A stretch of 64,000 bases of DNA from Bog-756 sp963737625 (GTDB lineage Bacteria > Actinomycetota > Acidimicrobiia > Acidimicrobiales > RAAP-2). The stretch lies in the NCBI GenBank assembly GCA_963737625.1, contig CAVTTK010000003.1, positions 241,044-305,043 of the forward strand. Direction: 5' to 3'. Below the pieces are notes generated by a model. It made no database searches. It saw only the letters and a list, made by a program, of their open reading frames with translations, and was not told the origin of the DNA. Made by a program: the position numbers and the translations under genes. Below, in pieces: positions 34,331 through 43,062 of the stretch (its first letter is position 1; every line of letters begins with the position of its first letter).

Positions 34331-34678
34331 ATGGCGAGTTCCATCGATCCAGATGTTCCACCTAGCGGAACGGGATGTGTGGAGTGCCTCGAATCTGGGG
34401 GTTGGTGGCTCCATCTACGACGATGCACCGAGTGCGGCCATATTGGGTGCTGTGACGATTCGTTAGAGCGACATGCAAGCGCTCATGCACACGCGTCTGG
34501 TCACCCTGTCATACGAAGCTTCGAGCCGGGTGAGGATTGGTTCTGGAACTACCAAACAAACGAATACACGGAAGGACCTCGCCTCGCGTCCCCTGAGCAT
34601 CATCCCCTTGACCAACCTGTTCCTGGTCCAGCTGGGCGGGTTCCTGTCAACTGGCAAGAGCTCTTAGGAGGGTCGTGA
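34331..34678 (+). CDS. UBP-type zinc finger protein
   Basis: Small protein (115 aa) with a ubiquitin-hydrolase-type (UBP/BUZ) zinc finger: C16-x2-C19, C32-x2-C35, C40, and histidines H48, H52, H58 around HASAHAHASGHPVIRSF. ATG 34331 is chosen for AGGAGG upstream; GTG 34298 is an alternative. Bacteria lack ubiquitin in general, and these stand-alone fingers are common in actinobacteria with unknown partners. Confidence 0.86.
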   Translation: MASSIDPDVPPSGTGCVECLESGGWWLHLRRCTECGHIGCCDDSLERHASAHAHASGHPVIRSFEPGEDWFWNYQTNEYTEGPRLASPEHHPLDQPVPGPAGRVPVNWQELLGGS

Positions 34679-34711
34679 CGTGGGTAGCGACCACAGGGCG
34701 ACTGTGGGAGT

Positions 34712-34747
34712 CCTCCAAATGCGCTTGTTCAACTATCGCCTTGGAGG
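34712..34747. terminator. Inverted repeat between convergent genes
   Basis: CCTCCAA (34712-34718) and TTGGAGG (34741-34747), extended by AG/CT after a bulged base. The loop is 22 bases. It lies between the UBP zinc-finger gene and the SRPBCC gene. Its right side overlaps a degenerate CTCAGC-type element (34733-34753). Confidence 0.4.
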
Positions 34748-34825
34748 CTGACAACCCTCCACAACCAACGAAGCTGAAGCCGGCTCAAGATGCCACACCG
34801 CACGATGAGTAGCAGCATGGCCCCT

Positions 34826-35302
34826 TCACAAGCCTTTTCTGACCGTTCGCTCCAAAATTCCCAACGTTGCGCGCAGGGCTGACTCGGGCACGATCGGGAA
34901 GTGTTCCTTCATGTCACCGCTTACCTTTGACCAGTCGTAGTAGGTGGTCACATCGGTCAAGCCCTCCTCACCGGCAGCCAGGCGGTAACCGTAGATATGG
35001 GGAATCGGAATGTCAGGCCCGAGATCCCACGCGATCTCCTTGTCGCGTTCAAAGAGGATGATGCGCACGGTCACGTCATACTTGCCGAGCGGAAAGTCAT
35101 TCAGCGATTCACGATCCATGTGGATGACGAACGTATCGCCGACTTTCTCCGCCGGCTCGCCCGTGAAGCCCTGCAACATCCCAGATGCGTCGATTGCCAC
35201 ATGGCCAGCCGGGCTGCGCACGATGTCGAAGATGGCGGCCGGTGTGGCCGGGATCGGCCTAGTCACCTCGATTCGCTCAGGTGTGATGACGGAATCGGGC
35301 AT
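34826..35302 (-). CDS. SRPBCC-family protein
   Basis: Protein of 158 aa with a START-like fold: IEVTRPIPATPAAIFDIVRS, DTFVIHMDRESLNDFPLGKY, then IAWDLGPDIPIPHIYGYRL. The ATG 35302 is preceded by AAGGAG at the proper distance; the frame to 35425 is longer but not homologous. It is probably a polyketide-cyclase-like ligand-binding protein; no reaction is assigned. Confidence 0.82.
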   Translation of the reverse strand: MPDSVITPERIEVTRPIPATPAAIFDIVRSPAGHVAIDASGMLQGFTGEPAEKVGDTFVIHMDRESLNDFPLGKYDVTVRIILFERDKEIAWDLGPDIPIPHIYGYRLAAGEEGLTDVTTYYDWSKVSGDMKEHFPIVPESALRATLGILERTVRKGL

Positions 35303-35362
35303 GTGGGCTCCTTGTGGGGGTAGGTGGATCTCTAAGACTCCAAGACAATCACATCCAGACCC

Positions 35363-35607
35363 TCCCAGCTTCATAGGCTGAGGTGGGTCGTAGGGGCCAC
35401 GCTCATGTCCGGCAATCAGGGACAACCGGCATCGGTTGGGTTGATCCGTCCTGCATTGTCAGATGCACCTGGAGTACCCATATCCCCGATGTTCTGTGTC
35501 CTCAAGCGGTCAACGCAACGGCTTTGGCGAACGTCTTCGATGGTGTCATCCAGTCGAGCGTCTGAGGAGGGCGATTGGCGATCGATCCTCAGCCGTTGAA
35601 GCTGAGA
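35363..35607. repeat. Two CTCAGC-family palindromes
   Basis: 35363-35383 (CCCAGCT ... GGCTGAGG) lies upstream of the SRPBCC gene. 35587-35607 (CCTCAGCC, five bases, AGCTGAGA) lies 44 bp after the DNA polymerase IV stop. The second is nearly identical, flanks included, to the copy at 28894. The 348-bp gap has no gene that I can support. Confidence 0.75.
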
Positions 35608-35650
35608 ACCCATAACCCCCCGATCGAGCGATACGACATAGGTTCGACGA

Positions 35651-36979
35651 TTAGTCCCGAATCGGATGCTCGGCCAGTTCTCGAAACTCCTCTGGGACCC
35701 GGTTGGCATCCGAGAGCACAACGGCGGCATATCCAACCGAAGCCCGACCGAACTTCTCTCGGATGGCGTCGACCGATCGATCCGCACCCCACCGTGCCGC
35801 TCCGGTCTCGGAGCCCGGGCACCGCTCTGCGTGCTCTCCACCGACGGTGAGCGGTAGCTCCAACTGCAGCGAGTGCTCATCGCTCAGGTTGGAAACAGAG
35901 ACCGCGAGTAGCGAGATTTGGCGCTCGCCCGGGTTATCGGTGATAGCCGCGTCCACCAGGTGGGTGGCCACTTCGGCCAAGGTCAAGGTGGCGGATATGG
36001 GGGCCGGCAGGCTCACAGACCGGGTAACCGATCGGAGGTGGGCAAAACGGACCCGGGCGGTAATGGTTCGCCCCGCCTGATTGGCGCCGCGGAGGCGTGC
36101 AGCTACCCGGTCGGCCAAGTAGCCAAGCGTTTCCCGAACGAGCACTGGCGTAGGTGTACGGGAGCCGAGTGCCGATTGAGCACCCACCGACTTTGCTCCT
36201 CGGGGGCGCTCAACGGGGCGGGGATCGATGTTGGCCGATAAGGAGGCCAGCTTGGTCCCGGGGGCCTTACCGATCAGATGCTCGAGGATGGAACTGTCGG
36301 TGGAGGCCAGCTGTCCGATGGTATCGATACCGGCCCGATGGAGCGTGTCTTTCGTCACCTTTCCGACGCCCCAGATCAGCCCCACCGGCAATGGGTCCAG
36401 AAATGCTCGCTCATCGGATGGTTCGACCACGACCAGACCATCCGGCTTGGCGACCTGTGACGCCACTTTGGCCAGGTGCTTGGTCCGAGCTACACCAACA
36501 GAAACCGGCAGGCCAATCTCATCCCTGACACGCTCCCGGATGCTGGCGGCGATACATCGCGGAGTCCCAAACAGCCGGATGGCTCCGGAGACATCAAGGA
36601 ATCCTTCGTCGATTGAGATCCGCTCAACCAGCGGAGTGAAGTCGTAGAACACAGCCATCACCGCGTCACCCAGACGCTGGTACTCACGGAAGTGTCCGGC
36701 GACAAACTGGATCGACGGGCACAGCTGACGCGCCCTCCAGCCCGGCATTCCCCCTGTGACCCCGTGAGCTCTGGCCTCGTAGGAAGCAGCAAGGACCACG
36801 CCCCCACCGACGGCAATCGGCAGGCCTTTCAGCGAGGGGTCAAGCAGTTGCTCGACGGACGCGTAGAAGGCATCGAGATCGGCGTGGAGGATGGTCGCTG
36901 AGCTGGCTGCCCGCACCTGATCCAGGATAATCGAACACGCGTTCGCATTCATCTCCAGATATGGCGCAGCTTCAGCCAT
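35651..36979 (-). CDS. dinB: DNA polymerase IV (Y-family)
   Basis: Translesion polymerase of 442 aa. Catalytic motifs: LHADLDAFYASVEQ (first aspartates), YEARAHGVTGGMP, and SIDEGFLDVSG with the second acidic pair. Helix-hairpin-helix (LIWGVGKVTKDTLHRAG) and little-finger regions follow. The C-terminal extension (after about 400) is not typical of E. coli Pol IV and lacks an obvious clamp-binding peptide. Start could be ATG 36979 or 36952. Transcribed divergently from the pirin gene. Confidence 0.92.
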   Translation of the reverse strand: MAEAAPYLEMNANACSIILDQVRAASSATILHADLDAFYASVEQLLDPSLKGLPIAVGGGVVLAASYEARAHGVTGGMPGWRARQLCPSIQFVAGHFREYQRLGDAVMAVFYDFTPLVERISIDEGFLDVSGAIRLFGTPRCIAASIRERVRDEIGLPVSVGVARTKHLAKVASQVAKPDGLVVVEPSDERAFLDPLPVGLIWGVGKVTKDTLHRAGIDTIGQLASTDSSILEHLIGKAPGTKLASLSANIDPRPVERPRGAKSVGAQSALGSRTPTPVLVRETLGYLADRVAARLRGANQAGRTITARVRFAHLRSVTRSVSLPAPISATLTLAEVATHLVDAAITDNPGERQISLLAVSVSNLSDEHSLQLELPLTVGGEHAERCPGSETGAARWGADRSVDAIREKFGRASVGYAAVVLSDANRVPEEFRELAEHPIRD

Positions 36980-37187
36980 GAATCCTTTGAGTCAACGAGC
37001 TACAGATCTCGTCCAACTCCTTGCGGGATCACCACCTCCAGGCCGTGTTCGAGATGCTTGGGATCGGGGAGCAGCCGCGCTCATCCGCCAACGTCTCGAC
37101 GAAGGACGTTCCGCTGGCAACGGCTACCGTGGTGGCTCCTGCTTGGCGCCATCGGAGTCTGACTCGCCACTGATAAGGAGTCCGCGA

Positions 37188-38207
37188 ATGACCGACCCCA
37201 TCATCCGTACGCTGTCACTCGGATTTCCCTGGGTGACTGAGGATCCCTTCCTGTTCTGCGTGCACCATGTGGATCACTATCCCGCCGGCAACGAGTTCAT
37301 GGGGCCGGTCGCCTCGCTCGAGGCGCGAGACATCGGTATGGACTTCTCCGGCGCCGACGGCTGGAGCATGTACCACGGCAGCATCGTCCCCGGCTTCCCA
37401 CAGCACCCTCACCGTGGATTCGAGACAGTGACCTTCATGAGACAAGGAACGATCGACCACTCGGACTCGCTGGGTGCCACCGCCCGGTTCGGAGGCGGTG
37501 ACGCGCAGTGGCTTACCGCCGGCCGGGGGATCGTCCACTGCGAGATGATGCCGCTGCTGAACCGGACGGGGCCGAACCCTACGGAGCTGTTCCAGATCTG
37601 GCTGAACCTTCCAGCGGCCCAGAAGATGGTCGACCCATACTTCACGATGCTCTGGCGAGAAGAACTCCCGGAGGTAGTGGTCAAGGACGATGACGGGCGC
37701 ACTGTCGAAGTATCGGTCGTGGCAGGACCATTCGGGGATGCCGTGCCGTTGCCGCCGCCTCCCGACTCCTGGGCATCGCAACCCGGCTCCGAGATTGCAA
37801 TCTGGCAGGCACGGTTCGAACCCGAAGCGATGCTGACCCTTCCTGCTACCGCCCACTCCGACACGGTCCGAACCATGTACGTCTTTGCCGGAGTTGTCGG
37901 GGTTGGTGCTACTACGCTTCCGGCACCGGTTGGTGCGGTGCTCCGTACGGACTCCCCGCTGAATGTGACGGCCGGGAGCGAGGGTGCCGAGATCCTGATC
38001 CTCCAGGGAAAGCCCATCGGTGAGCCAGTCTCGCAGTACGGTCCCTTTGTCATGAACGACCGGGCGGGAATCGAGCAGGCGTTCAGTGACTACCAGCGAA
38101 CCGGCTTCGGCGGGTGGCCTTGGCCAACCGATGACCCCGTGCATCCGGCAGACTCCGGTCGCTTTGCCGTCCACCCGGACGGTCACTCCGAGCACCCGGA
38201 CGAATAG
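37188..38207 (+). CDS. Pirin-family protein
   Basis: Bicupin protein of 339 aa. Metal ligands are visible in FPQHPHRGFETVTFM (two histidines) and in RGIVHCEMMP (histidine and glutamate). Pirins bind Fe(II); some are quercetin dioxygenases, others regulate. The C-terminal cupin (AEILILQGKPIGEPVSQYG) is present. ATG 37188 with AAGGAG seven bases upstream is preferred over the longer frame that overlaps dinB. Confidence 0.92.
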   Translation: MTDPIIRTLSLGFPWVTEDPFLFCVHHVDHYPAGNEFMGPVASLEARDIGMDFSGADGWSMYHGSIVPGFPQHPHRGFETVTFMRQGTIDHSDSLGATARFGGGDAQWLTAGRGIVHCEMMPLLNRTGPNPTELFQIWLNLPAAQKMVDPYFTMLWREELPEVVVKDDDGRTVEVSVVAGPFGDAVPLPPPPDSWASQPGSEIAIWQARFEPEAMLTLPATAHSDTVRTMYVFAGVVGVGATTLPAPVGAVLRTDSPLNVTAGSEGAEILILQGKPIGEPVSQYGPFVMNDRAGIEQAFSDYQRTGFGGWPWPTDDPVHPADSGRFAVHPDGHSEHPDE

Positions 38208-38256
38208 TCCCTGAGCGTTCGCCATGGTGCCTACTCGGCCCCAGGACCTCGCGGTT

Positions 38257-38318
38257 CCTCAGCTTCGAAGGCTGAGGACCAAGAGCCGCTACGAGTGCGT
38301 TAGCCATTGGAGCTGAGC
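38257..38318. repeat. Two CTCAGC-family palindromes
   Basis: 38257-38277 (CCTCAGCT, five bases, GGCTGAGG) and 38298-38318 (GTTAGCC ... AGCTGAG). They lie in the 214-bp gap between the convergent pirin and VOC genes; nothing else is seen there. Confidence 0.75.
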
Positions 38319-38421
38319 GCAATCGTGGGAACCAGGCAGCGACATGAAACGAATCGCATCGAGGATCGTTGGCCGGCCCGTCGGTTAGACGACATTGTGC
38401 TCTGGTAGCTCATGTCGTGCC

Positions 38422-38925
38422 TCAGATTGAGGGGCCCTGTGTTGCTCCTCGTTCTGCGGTCTCGATTGCCAGGATGTCAATCTTCGTCATCGTCATCATC
38501 GCTTCCATAGCCCGCTTCGCAGCGGCCCCGTCCTGGCTGTGCATCGCTTCCAACAATGCCCGCGGTGTGATCTGCCAGGAGAAGCCCCACCGGTCTCTAC
38601 ACCAACCGCAAGCGCTTTCCTCCCCACTGTTCTCGACGATCGCGCTCCAATATCGGTCGGTCTCGGCCTGGTCGTCGGTCAGCACCATGAAGCTGACAGC
38701 CTCGTTCGGGGCAAAGTTCGGTCCACCGTTGAGACCCACAAATGATCGGCCGAGCACAGTGAATTCGACCGTGAGCTCGTTCCCGGCCGATCCGTCCGGG
38801 TAGTCCGACGGCGCTACGTGGATCCCGTCAACGTGGCTATCGGGAAAGACCGACGCGTAGAACTCGGCTGCCTTGCGGGCCTCACCGTGATCAAACCACA
38901 TGCAGGTCACCAGTTCGTCGGACAT
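38422..38925 (-). CDS. VOC-family (PhnB/DUF1338-like) protein
   Basis: Protein of 167 aa of the glyoxalase-fold PhnB-like group: TCMWFDHGEARKAAEFYASV, TVEFTVLGRSFVGLNGGPNF, then DRWGFSWQITPRALLEAM. Such proteins are often annotated as 3-demethylubiquinone methyltransferase-like, but they are metal-binding glyoxalase relatives of unknown substrate. Confidence 0.88.
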   Translation of the reverse strand: MSDELVTCMWFDHGEARKAAEFYASVFPDSHVDGIHVAPSDYPDGSAGNELTVEFTVLGRSFVGLNGGPNFAPNEAVSFMVLTDDQAETDRYWSAIVENSGEESACGWCRDRWGFSWQITPRALLEAMHSQDGAAAKRAMEAMMTMTKIDILAIETAERGATQGPSI

Positions 38926-39102
38926 CCAGATCCCCTTTCACTCTCCGGTGCATCAACGCCTTCCGGCAATGGCTCATGTGCGTTCGCCCTATTCATTCCC
39001 CACAACATCAGGTCATGCCATACCCACGGAGTCGTTGCTCGGAACATCATGTCCGACCAGGCCGACTGGGGCAGCCTGCGCCTAGAGCGTCGCCGGGGAT
39101 CA

Positions 39103-39689
39103 TCAGAAGCCGTGCCAGGTTGTCTGGCTGAAGTGGTCGCCCTTGCGGAATCCCAGACCTCGAACTGGGCGCACCCGGAACACGAGCACGCGTCCGCCGG
39201 CATGGCGGTCGCTGAATGCCCCATCGTTCACAACGAAATCCCACGGACCGGTCGGGTACTTGTCCGCGAACGCGGTTGCAACCGGCTCGAGATCGGCATC
39301 GTCGGTCACCTGCTCAGCCTGGCCCTCGATCATGAGGTCGAGCGCTCCCTCGACCAGGTCGCTGCGCCCGGTTACCAGCACACACCACGGGTTCTCGGCC
39401 AGGTTCTTCGCTTTGCGCTCCCCGGGACCGGTGGCAAACCAGAGCGCCTCCGCGTGCCAGACGCCGATCAACGGCGTGACGCGCGGTCGGCCGTCTGGAC
39501 GGACCGTGGAGAGCCAGTAGGTGTCCGCGGTACGTAGCTGTTCGAGTCCCGCCGCCCACGGGTCGGCGTCGACTCCGTCTCGCTGAACCCGTGGATGTCC
39601 GCCGTCACGTTCACCGCTGCCACAGCATCCTTCACTCTCTCCAGATCGACACTCTGGCTTCCATCTGCAGGCGAGATCGCCGACCTCAT
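39103..39689 (-). pseudogene. PPOX-type (pyridoxamine phosphate oxidase-fold) protein with frameshift
   Basis: F420- or FMN-binding split-barrel protein. The main body, from DADPWAAGLEQLRTADTYW through RPRVTPLIGVWHAEALWFAT to the end, is in one frame. It has no usable start codon. The expected N-terminus (LERVKDAVAAVNVTADIHGF then SETE) is in another frame ending near 39575. One missing G at the GACGGAGTC site would join them. Start is placed at the ATG 39689. Either a sequencing error or a decayed gene. Confidence 0.75.
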
Positions 39690-39873
39690 GGAGACGACTC
39701 GGTACTCTATCCACACGCTCCGGGGTGCCGCTGCTAGTCACTAGGCTTGCCCACGGTCGAACTGAGTGGCACCTCATCCGATTTTCTCGATGTCGCAGCT
39801 GAACTCGGCTCTCGAACTGGCATGACTCTGAAGGAGCGGCCGATCGGATGCGAATTGCCAAGGTGGTGAGGTA

Positions 39874-40884
39874 GTGGATCGGGAGCGCAACCCCTTCCGA
39901 GGCGTAAGGATCGGACTCGGGGCCCTCGCGCTCGTACTCGTGGTGGGTACCGCGGGGTACCTCCTCTTCGGATTCGGGCTCCTCGACGCCGTCTTCCAGA
40001 CTGTTATCACCATCACCACGGTGGGCTTCAACTCCCCTCATCCGCTCGACGGGGGAAGCAAGGTCTTCACCATCATCCTCATTCTCGTGGGTGTTGGCAC
40101 CGCGCTGTACACGTTTTCGGCTGTCCTAGAAGTGCTCATTGATGGCCACATGAGGGATCTGATCCGGAGGCGCAAGATGGAGCGAAACATTGACCAGATG
40201 CACGACCACGTGATCGTATGCGGATGGGGACGTGTCGGACGCGAGGTGGCTCGCTTCTTAGCGGGAGGGAAGACAGATCTCGTCGTCATCGACCGCGACG
40301 CTGAGCGTCTCAGGGGAATTCCCTATGCGTTCGTATGCGGTGATATCGCCGACGATGAAACTCTACTGCTGGCCGGTCTCAACAGGGCTGCGGCGGTTGT
40401 GGCGGCGCTCGACACCGATGCCGACAACCTCTACGTGACTGTCGCGGCCAAGTCGATGTGTCCGGACATCCAGATCATCGCCCGGGCACGGAATGAGTCC
40501 TCGGAATCAAAGCTGGTCCGCGCCGGAGCCGACAGAGTGGTGAACCCTCAGCAGCTTGGGGGAGATCGAATGGCATCGTTCGTCACCCAGCCGCACATCG
40601 TCGATTTCGTCGACGTTGTCATGCATGACGGGTCGCTCAAGTTCCGGCTCCAGGAGGTGACCCTAGCGGCCGACTCCGCATTGGCAGGCAAGACGCTGCG
40701 GTCAGCACATTTCCGCGACCAGACCGGTGCCCTGGTTCTGGCCATTCGGCGGCCTGACGGTGGCTTCGTCACCAATCCCTCGCCAGAAGACACAATCGAA
40801 GCAGAGGATGTCCTCATTAGCATCGGAACGGGAGAGCAGCTCGAGGCGCTCGCGGCCTTTGCCAACCGGCCAATTGGTGGCTGA
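39874..40884 (+). CDS. Potassium channel with RCK (TrkA-N/TrkA-C) domains
   Basis: Protein of 336 aa: two membrane helices with a pore loop whose filter is TITTVGF (in place of TVGYG), then an RCK N-domain (HVIVCGWGRVGREVARFLAG then GKTDLVVIDRD) and an RCK C-domain (SALAGKTLRSAHFRDQTGA). The N-domain binds NAD or nucleotide. The filter variant means potassium selectivity should not be assumed. GTG 39874 is the start. Confidence 0.92.
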   Translation: MDRERNPFRGVRIGLGALALVLVVGTAGYLLFGFGLLDAVFQTVITITTVGFNSPHPLDGGSKVFTIILILVGVGTALYTFSAVLEVLIDGHMRDLIRRRKMERNIDQMHDHVIVCGWGRVGREVARFLAGGKTDLVVIDRDAERLRGIPYAFVCGDIADDETLLLAGLNRAAAVVAALDTDADNLYVTVAAKSMCPDIQIIARARNESSESKLVRAGADRVVNPQQLGGDRMASFVTQPHIVDFVDVVMHDGSLKFRLQEVTLAADSALAGKTLRSAHFRDQTGALVLAIRRPDGGFVTNPSPEDTIEAEDVLISIGTGEQLEALAAFANRPIGG

Positions 40885-40899
40885 CAGCCCGCTGGGCGA

Positions 40900-40920
40900 G
40901 CCACAGCCCGGAGGCTGAGG
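40900..40920. repeat. CTCAGC-family palindrome
   Basis: CCACAGCC, four or five bases, GGCTGAGG; only 15 bp after the channel gene stop. The 260-bp gap to the next gene has nothing else that I recognise. Confidence 0.6.
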
Positions 40921-41144
40921 CCGACTGCGACATGACTCTTAGTCACCGGGTTTGGGGCATCGGTCCGAAGGGCAGCTCAACGATCAGTGGCCCATTCCCC
41001 TTGGGCACGGGTGGGTGTGTGGAAATACCGGGTGCATGAGTACTCGAGGTATTGGTGCAACCGACACAATGGATCACAACGTCAACCGCGCCACCTACCG
41101 GCTTTCTGAAGACCCACTCCACTCCTTCCCTACACTTACCTCTC

Positions 41145-41762
41145 ATGAAGACCGAAGAGGCACGAGAAGGAGCAGCTGCGAGCCTACGTGCTCTCAGCCA
41201 CGCATTTGCGGCGCACGATCCCGCGGATGATGCGCTCGCATCCCTAGCGGAGACGGCGAACGCTCTCACCCTCGCAGTCAACGGGGCGCCGATGCGCGAC
41301 CGTCTGGCCCTGATGCGGAGCAGCCGGGACGGATCACTCTTGGGCGGGAGTGGGTTCGAAGACCGGGCTGTTGGCGGTTGCTCGAATCCGACAAGCGTCG
41401 GACTCGAGGTGCGGTTCGATAGCGATGAGGTTATCGCCGACTTTGTGCTGCGGCGGGCATTCGAAGGGGCGCCCGGTCGTGCCCATGGTGGAATCGTCGC
41501 CGCCGCATTCGACGACGTAACCGGTTTCGTGATCGGTAGACTGCAGGAGCCGGCCTTCACCGGCGAATTGACGGTTCGTTATCTCGCAGCTGTGCCCGTT
41601 GACGAAGCCCTGGAAATTCGCGCGCGACTTGACGGGCGAGAGCGCCGCAAGCTCTTCATAAGTGCGGAACTGCGCACCAGTGACGCAGTGGTAGCGAAGT
41701 GCCGCGCCATCTACATCACCGTGGATCTGGCCCGATTCGCAGGAGCGCCCGACCCACGCTGA
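41145..41762 (+). CDS. PaaI-like hotdog thioesterase
   Basis: Protein of 205 aa. The C-terminal two thirds is a hotdog domain: GLEVRFDSDEVIADFVLR, then the active-site loop GAPGRAHGGIVAAAFDD, then LTVRYLAAVPVDEALEIRAR. The N-terminal 70 residues are a helical extension. It hydrolyses acyl-CoA or acyl-carrier thioesters; the acyl group is unknown. ATG 41145 is the preferred start. Confidence 0.85.
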   Translation: MKTEEAREGAAASLRALSHAFAAHDPADDALASLAETANALTLAVNGAPMRDRLALMRSSRDGSLLGGSGFEDRAVGGCSNPTSVGLEVRFDSDEVIADFVLRRAFEGAPGRAHGGIVAAAFDDVTGFVIGRLQEPAFTGELTVRYLAAVPVDEALEIRARLDGRERRKLFISAELRTSDAVVAKCRAIYITVDLARFAGAPDPR

Positions 41763-41795
41763 GCCGATTGGCACACTCGAGGGTGGCAAGGCTTG

Positions 41796-41830
41796 TCTCA
41801 GCCTTGGGGCCCGGTGGCCTCAGCCTGAGA
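41796..41830. repeat. Diverged CTCAGC-type inverted repeat
   Basis: TCTCAGCC at one end and GCCTCAGCCTGAGA at the other. The outer arms TCTCAG and CTGAGA pair, leaving a 23-base GC-rich loop. It lies between the convergent thioesterase and modC genes. The rest of this 247-bp gap shows nothing. Confidence 0.4.
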
Positions 41831-42009
41831 GGGGCCTCGTTGAGATCGGGCGCCACTCTTTCTCTGACAGAACGTCGAGCCATCCGCGGCCTGACGGGCT
41901 GGGAGCCGCAGCGGGCCGCACTGCTTGCGGAGCTGCAGCTGCCCATCCGATCGAGTCCGGTGTGACGCCTACTCTGCAGTTTCTTCGGCGGCGGCAAATT
42001 AGTTGCTTA

Positions 42010-43062
42010 CTACGTTGGATAGACATCGATCTGGGTTGCCTTGACCGAGACCCAGGCAGGAGTGCCTTCCGTAAGCCCCAGGGTCGAGAGCGAGACGGTC
42101 GTTATCTCGGCAGCAAGCGGGACGGGTGCATTGAAGACAACCCGGGCTCTGTCACCAAACAGGTGGACCTCCGACACGCGGGTGGCCCACGTGTTGCGCG
42201 GACCTTGCGCCGGACGGTCGATGTATACCGCTATATCGCGAGGGGCGATAACGGCAAATACGTCACCCGACGCCGGGCTGGCCACCTGGAGGACCATCCC
42301 ATCCGCGAGGACAAGTTCGGAGCCGCTCACTGTTCCCCGTAGGAGATTGACCCCTGCCATTTGAGCGACGTAGTTGGTACCGGGCCGTGCACTGACCGCC
42401 GCGAACGTTCCCACTTGGACCACATTGCCGTCCTCAACGATCACCAGGCGGTCGGCAATAGCTGCGGCATCCAGGGCATCGTGAGTTACTAGCACGCACG
42501 ATCCGTCGAACGCTCGAAGGTGGCGGCGTAGCTCGTGACGCACAGATCCCCGCTGGCCGACATCCAGCGCCGACAGCGGCTCGTCGAGAAGGAGCAGGCG
42601 CGGGTGCATCGCCAATGCGCGGGCCAGGGCCACTCGTTGAGCCTGCCCACCGGAGAGACGCGCCGGTTTCACCGATGCCTGCTCGGCCACTCCCATGCGC
42701 TCCAACCATTCGCGCGCCCGATGGGCAGCATCAGACTTAGTCGCTCCACGACTTCTCATGCCGAAGGCCACGTTCGCCTGCGAGGTGAGGTGAGGAAAGA
42801 GCAGGTAGTCCTGGAAGACCAATCCACATGATCGTCGCTCGGGTGGCACGAGGACACCCGCACCGGGGTCGTCAAGCACGATGCCGTCCACGATGATCCG
42901 TCCCGAGGACAGCGGCTGAAGACCAGCCAGGGCACGGAGCAGCGTCGATTTACCGCTCCCGTTGGGACCCAGCACCGCCACGACCTCACCATCAGCCACC
43001 TCCAGTGCCACCTCCTCGGAGAATTCACCGAGTCTCACCCCTACCTCGGCGACCAGGCTCAC
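42010..43062 (-). CDS. modC: Molybdate ABC transporter ATP-binding protein
   Basis: ABC ATPase of about 350 aa. Walker A GPNGSGKST, signature LSGGQAQRVALARAL, Walker B LLLLDEPLSALD, and H-loop THDALDA are intact. A C-terminal TOBE/Mop-type domain (from about residue 285) binds oxyanion for feedback control. GTG 43062 overlaps the modB stop (GTGA); ATG 43083 is an alternative. Last gene of the modABC group. Assigned to molybdate rather than sulfate from the ModA context. Confidence 0.9.
   Translation of the reverse strand: MSLVAEVGVRLGEFSEEVALEVADGEVVAVLGPNGSGKSTLLRALAGLQPLSSGRIIVDGIVLDDPGAGVLVPPERRSCGLVFQDYLLFPHLTSQANVAFGMRSRGATKSDAAHRAREWLERMGVAEQASVKPARLSGGQAQRVALARALAMHPRLLLLDEPLSALDVGQRGSVRHELRRHLRAFDGSCVLVTHDALDAAAIADRLVIVEDGNVVQVGTFAAVSARPGTNYVAQMAGVNLLRGTVSGSELVLADGMVLQVASPASGDVFAVIAPRDIAVYIDRPAQGPRNTWATRVSEVHLFGDRARVVFNAPVPLAAEITTVSLSTLGLTEGTPAWVSVKATQIDVYPT

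Noticed and set aside
41699..41965. 88-codon plus-strand frame after the thioesterase
   Set aside because: Overlaps the thioesterase end in another frame and then runs through GC-rich intergenic DNA; arginine/leucine composition typical of a shadow frame.
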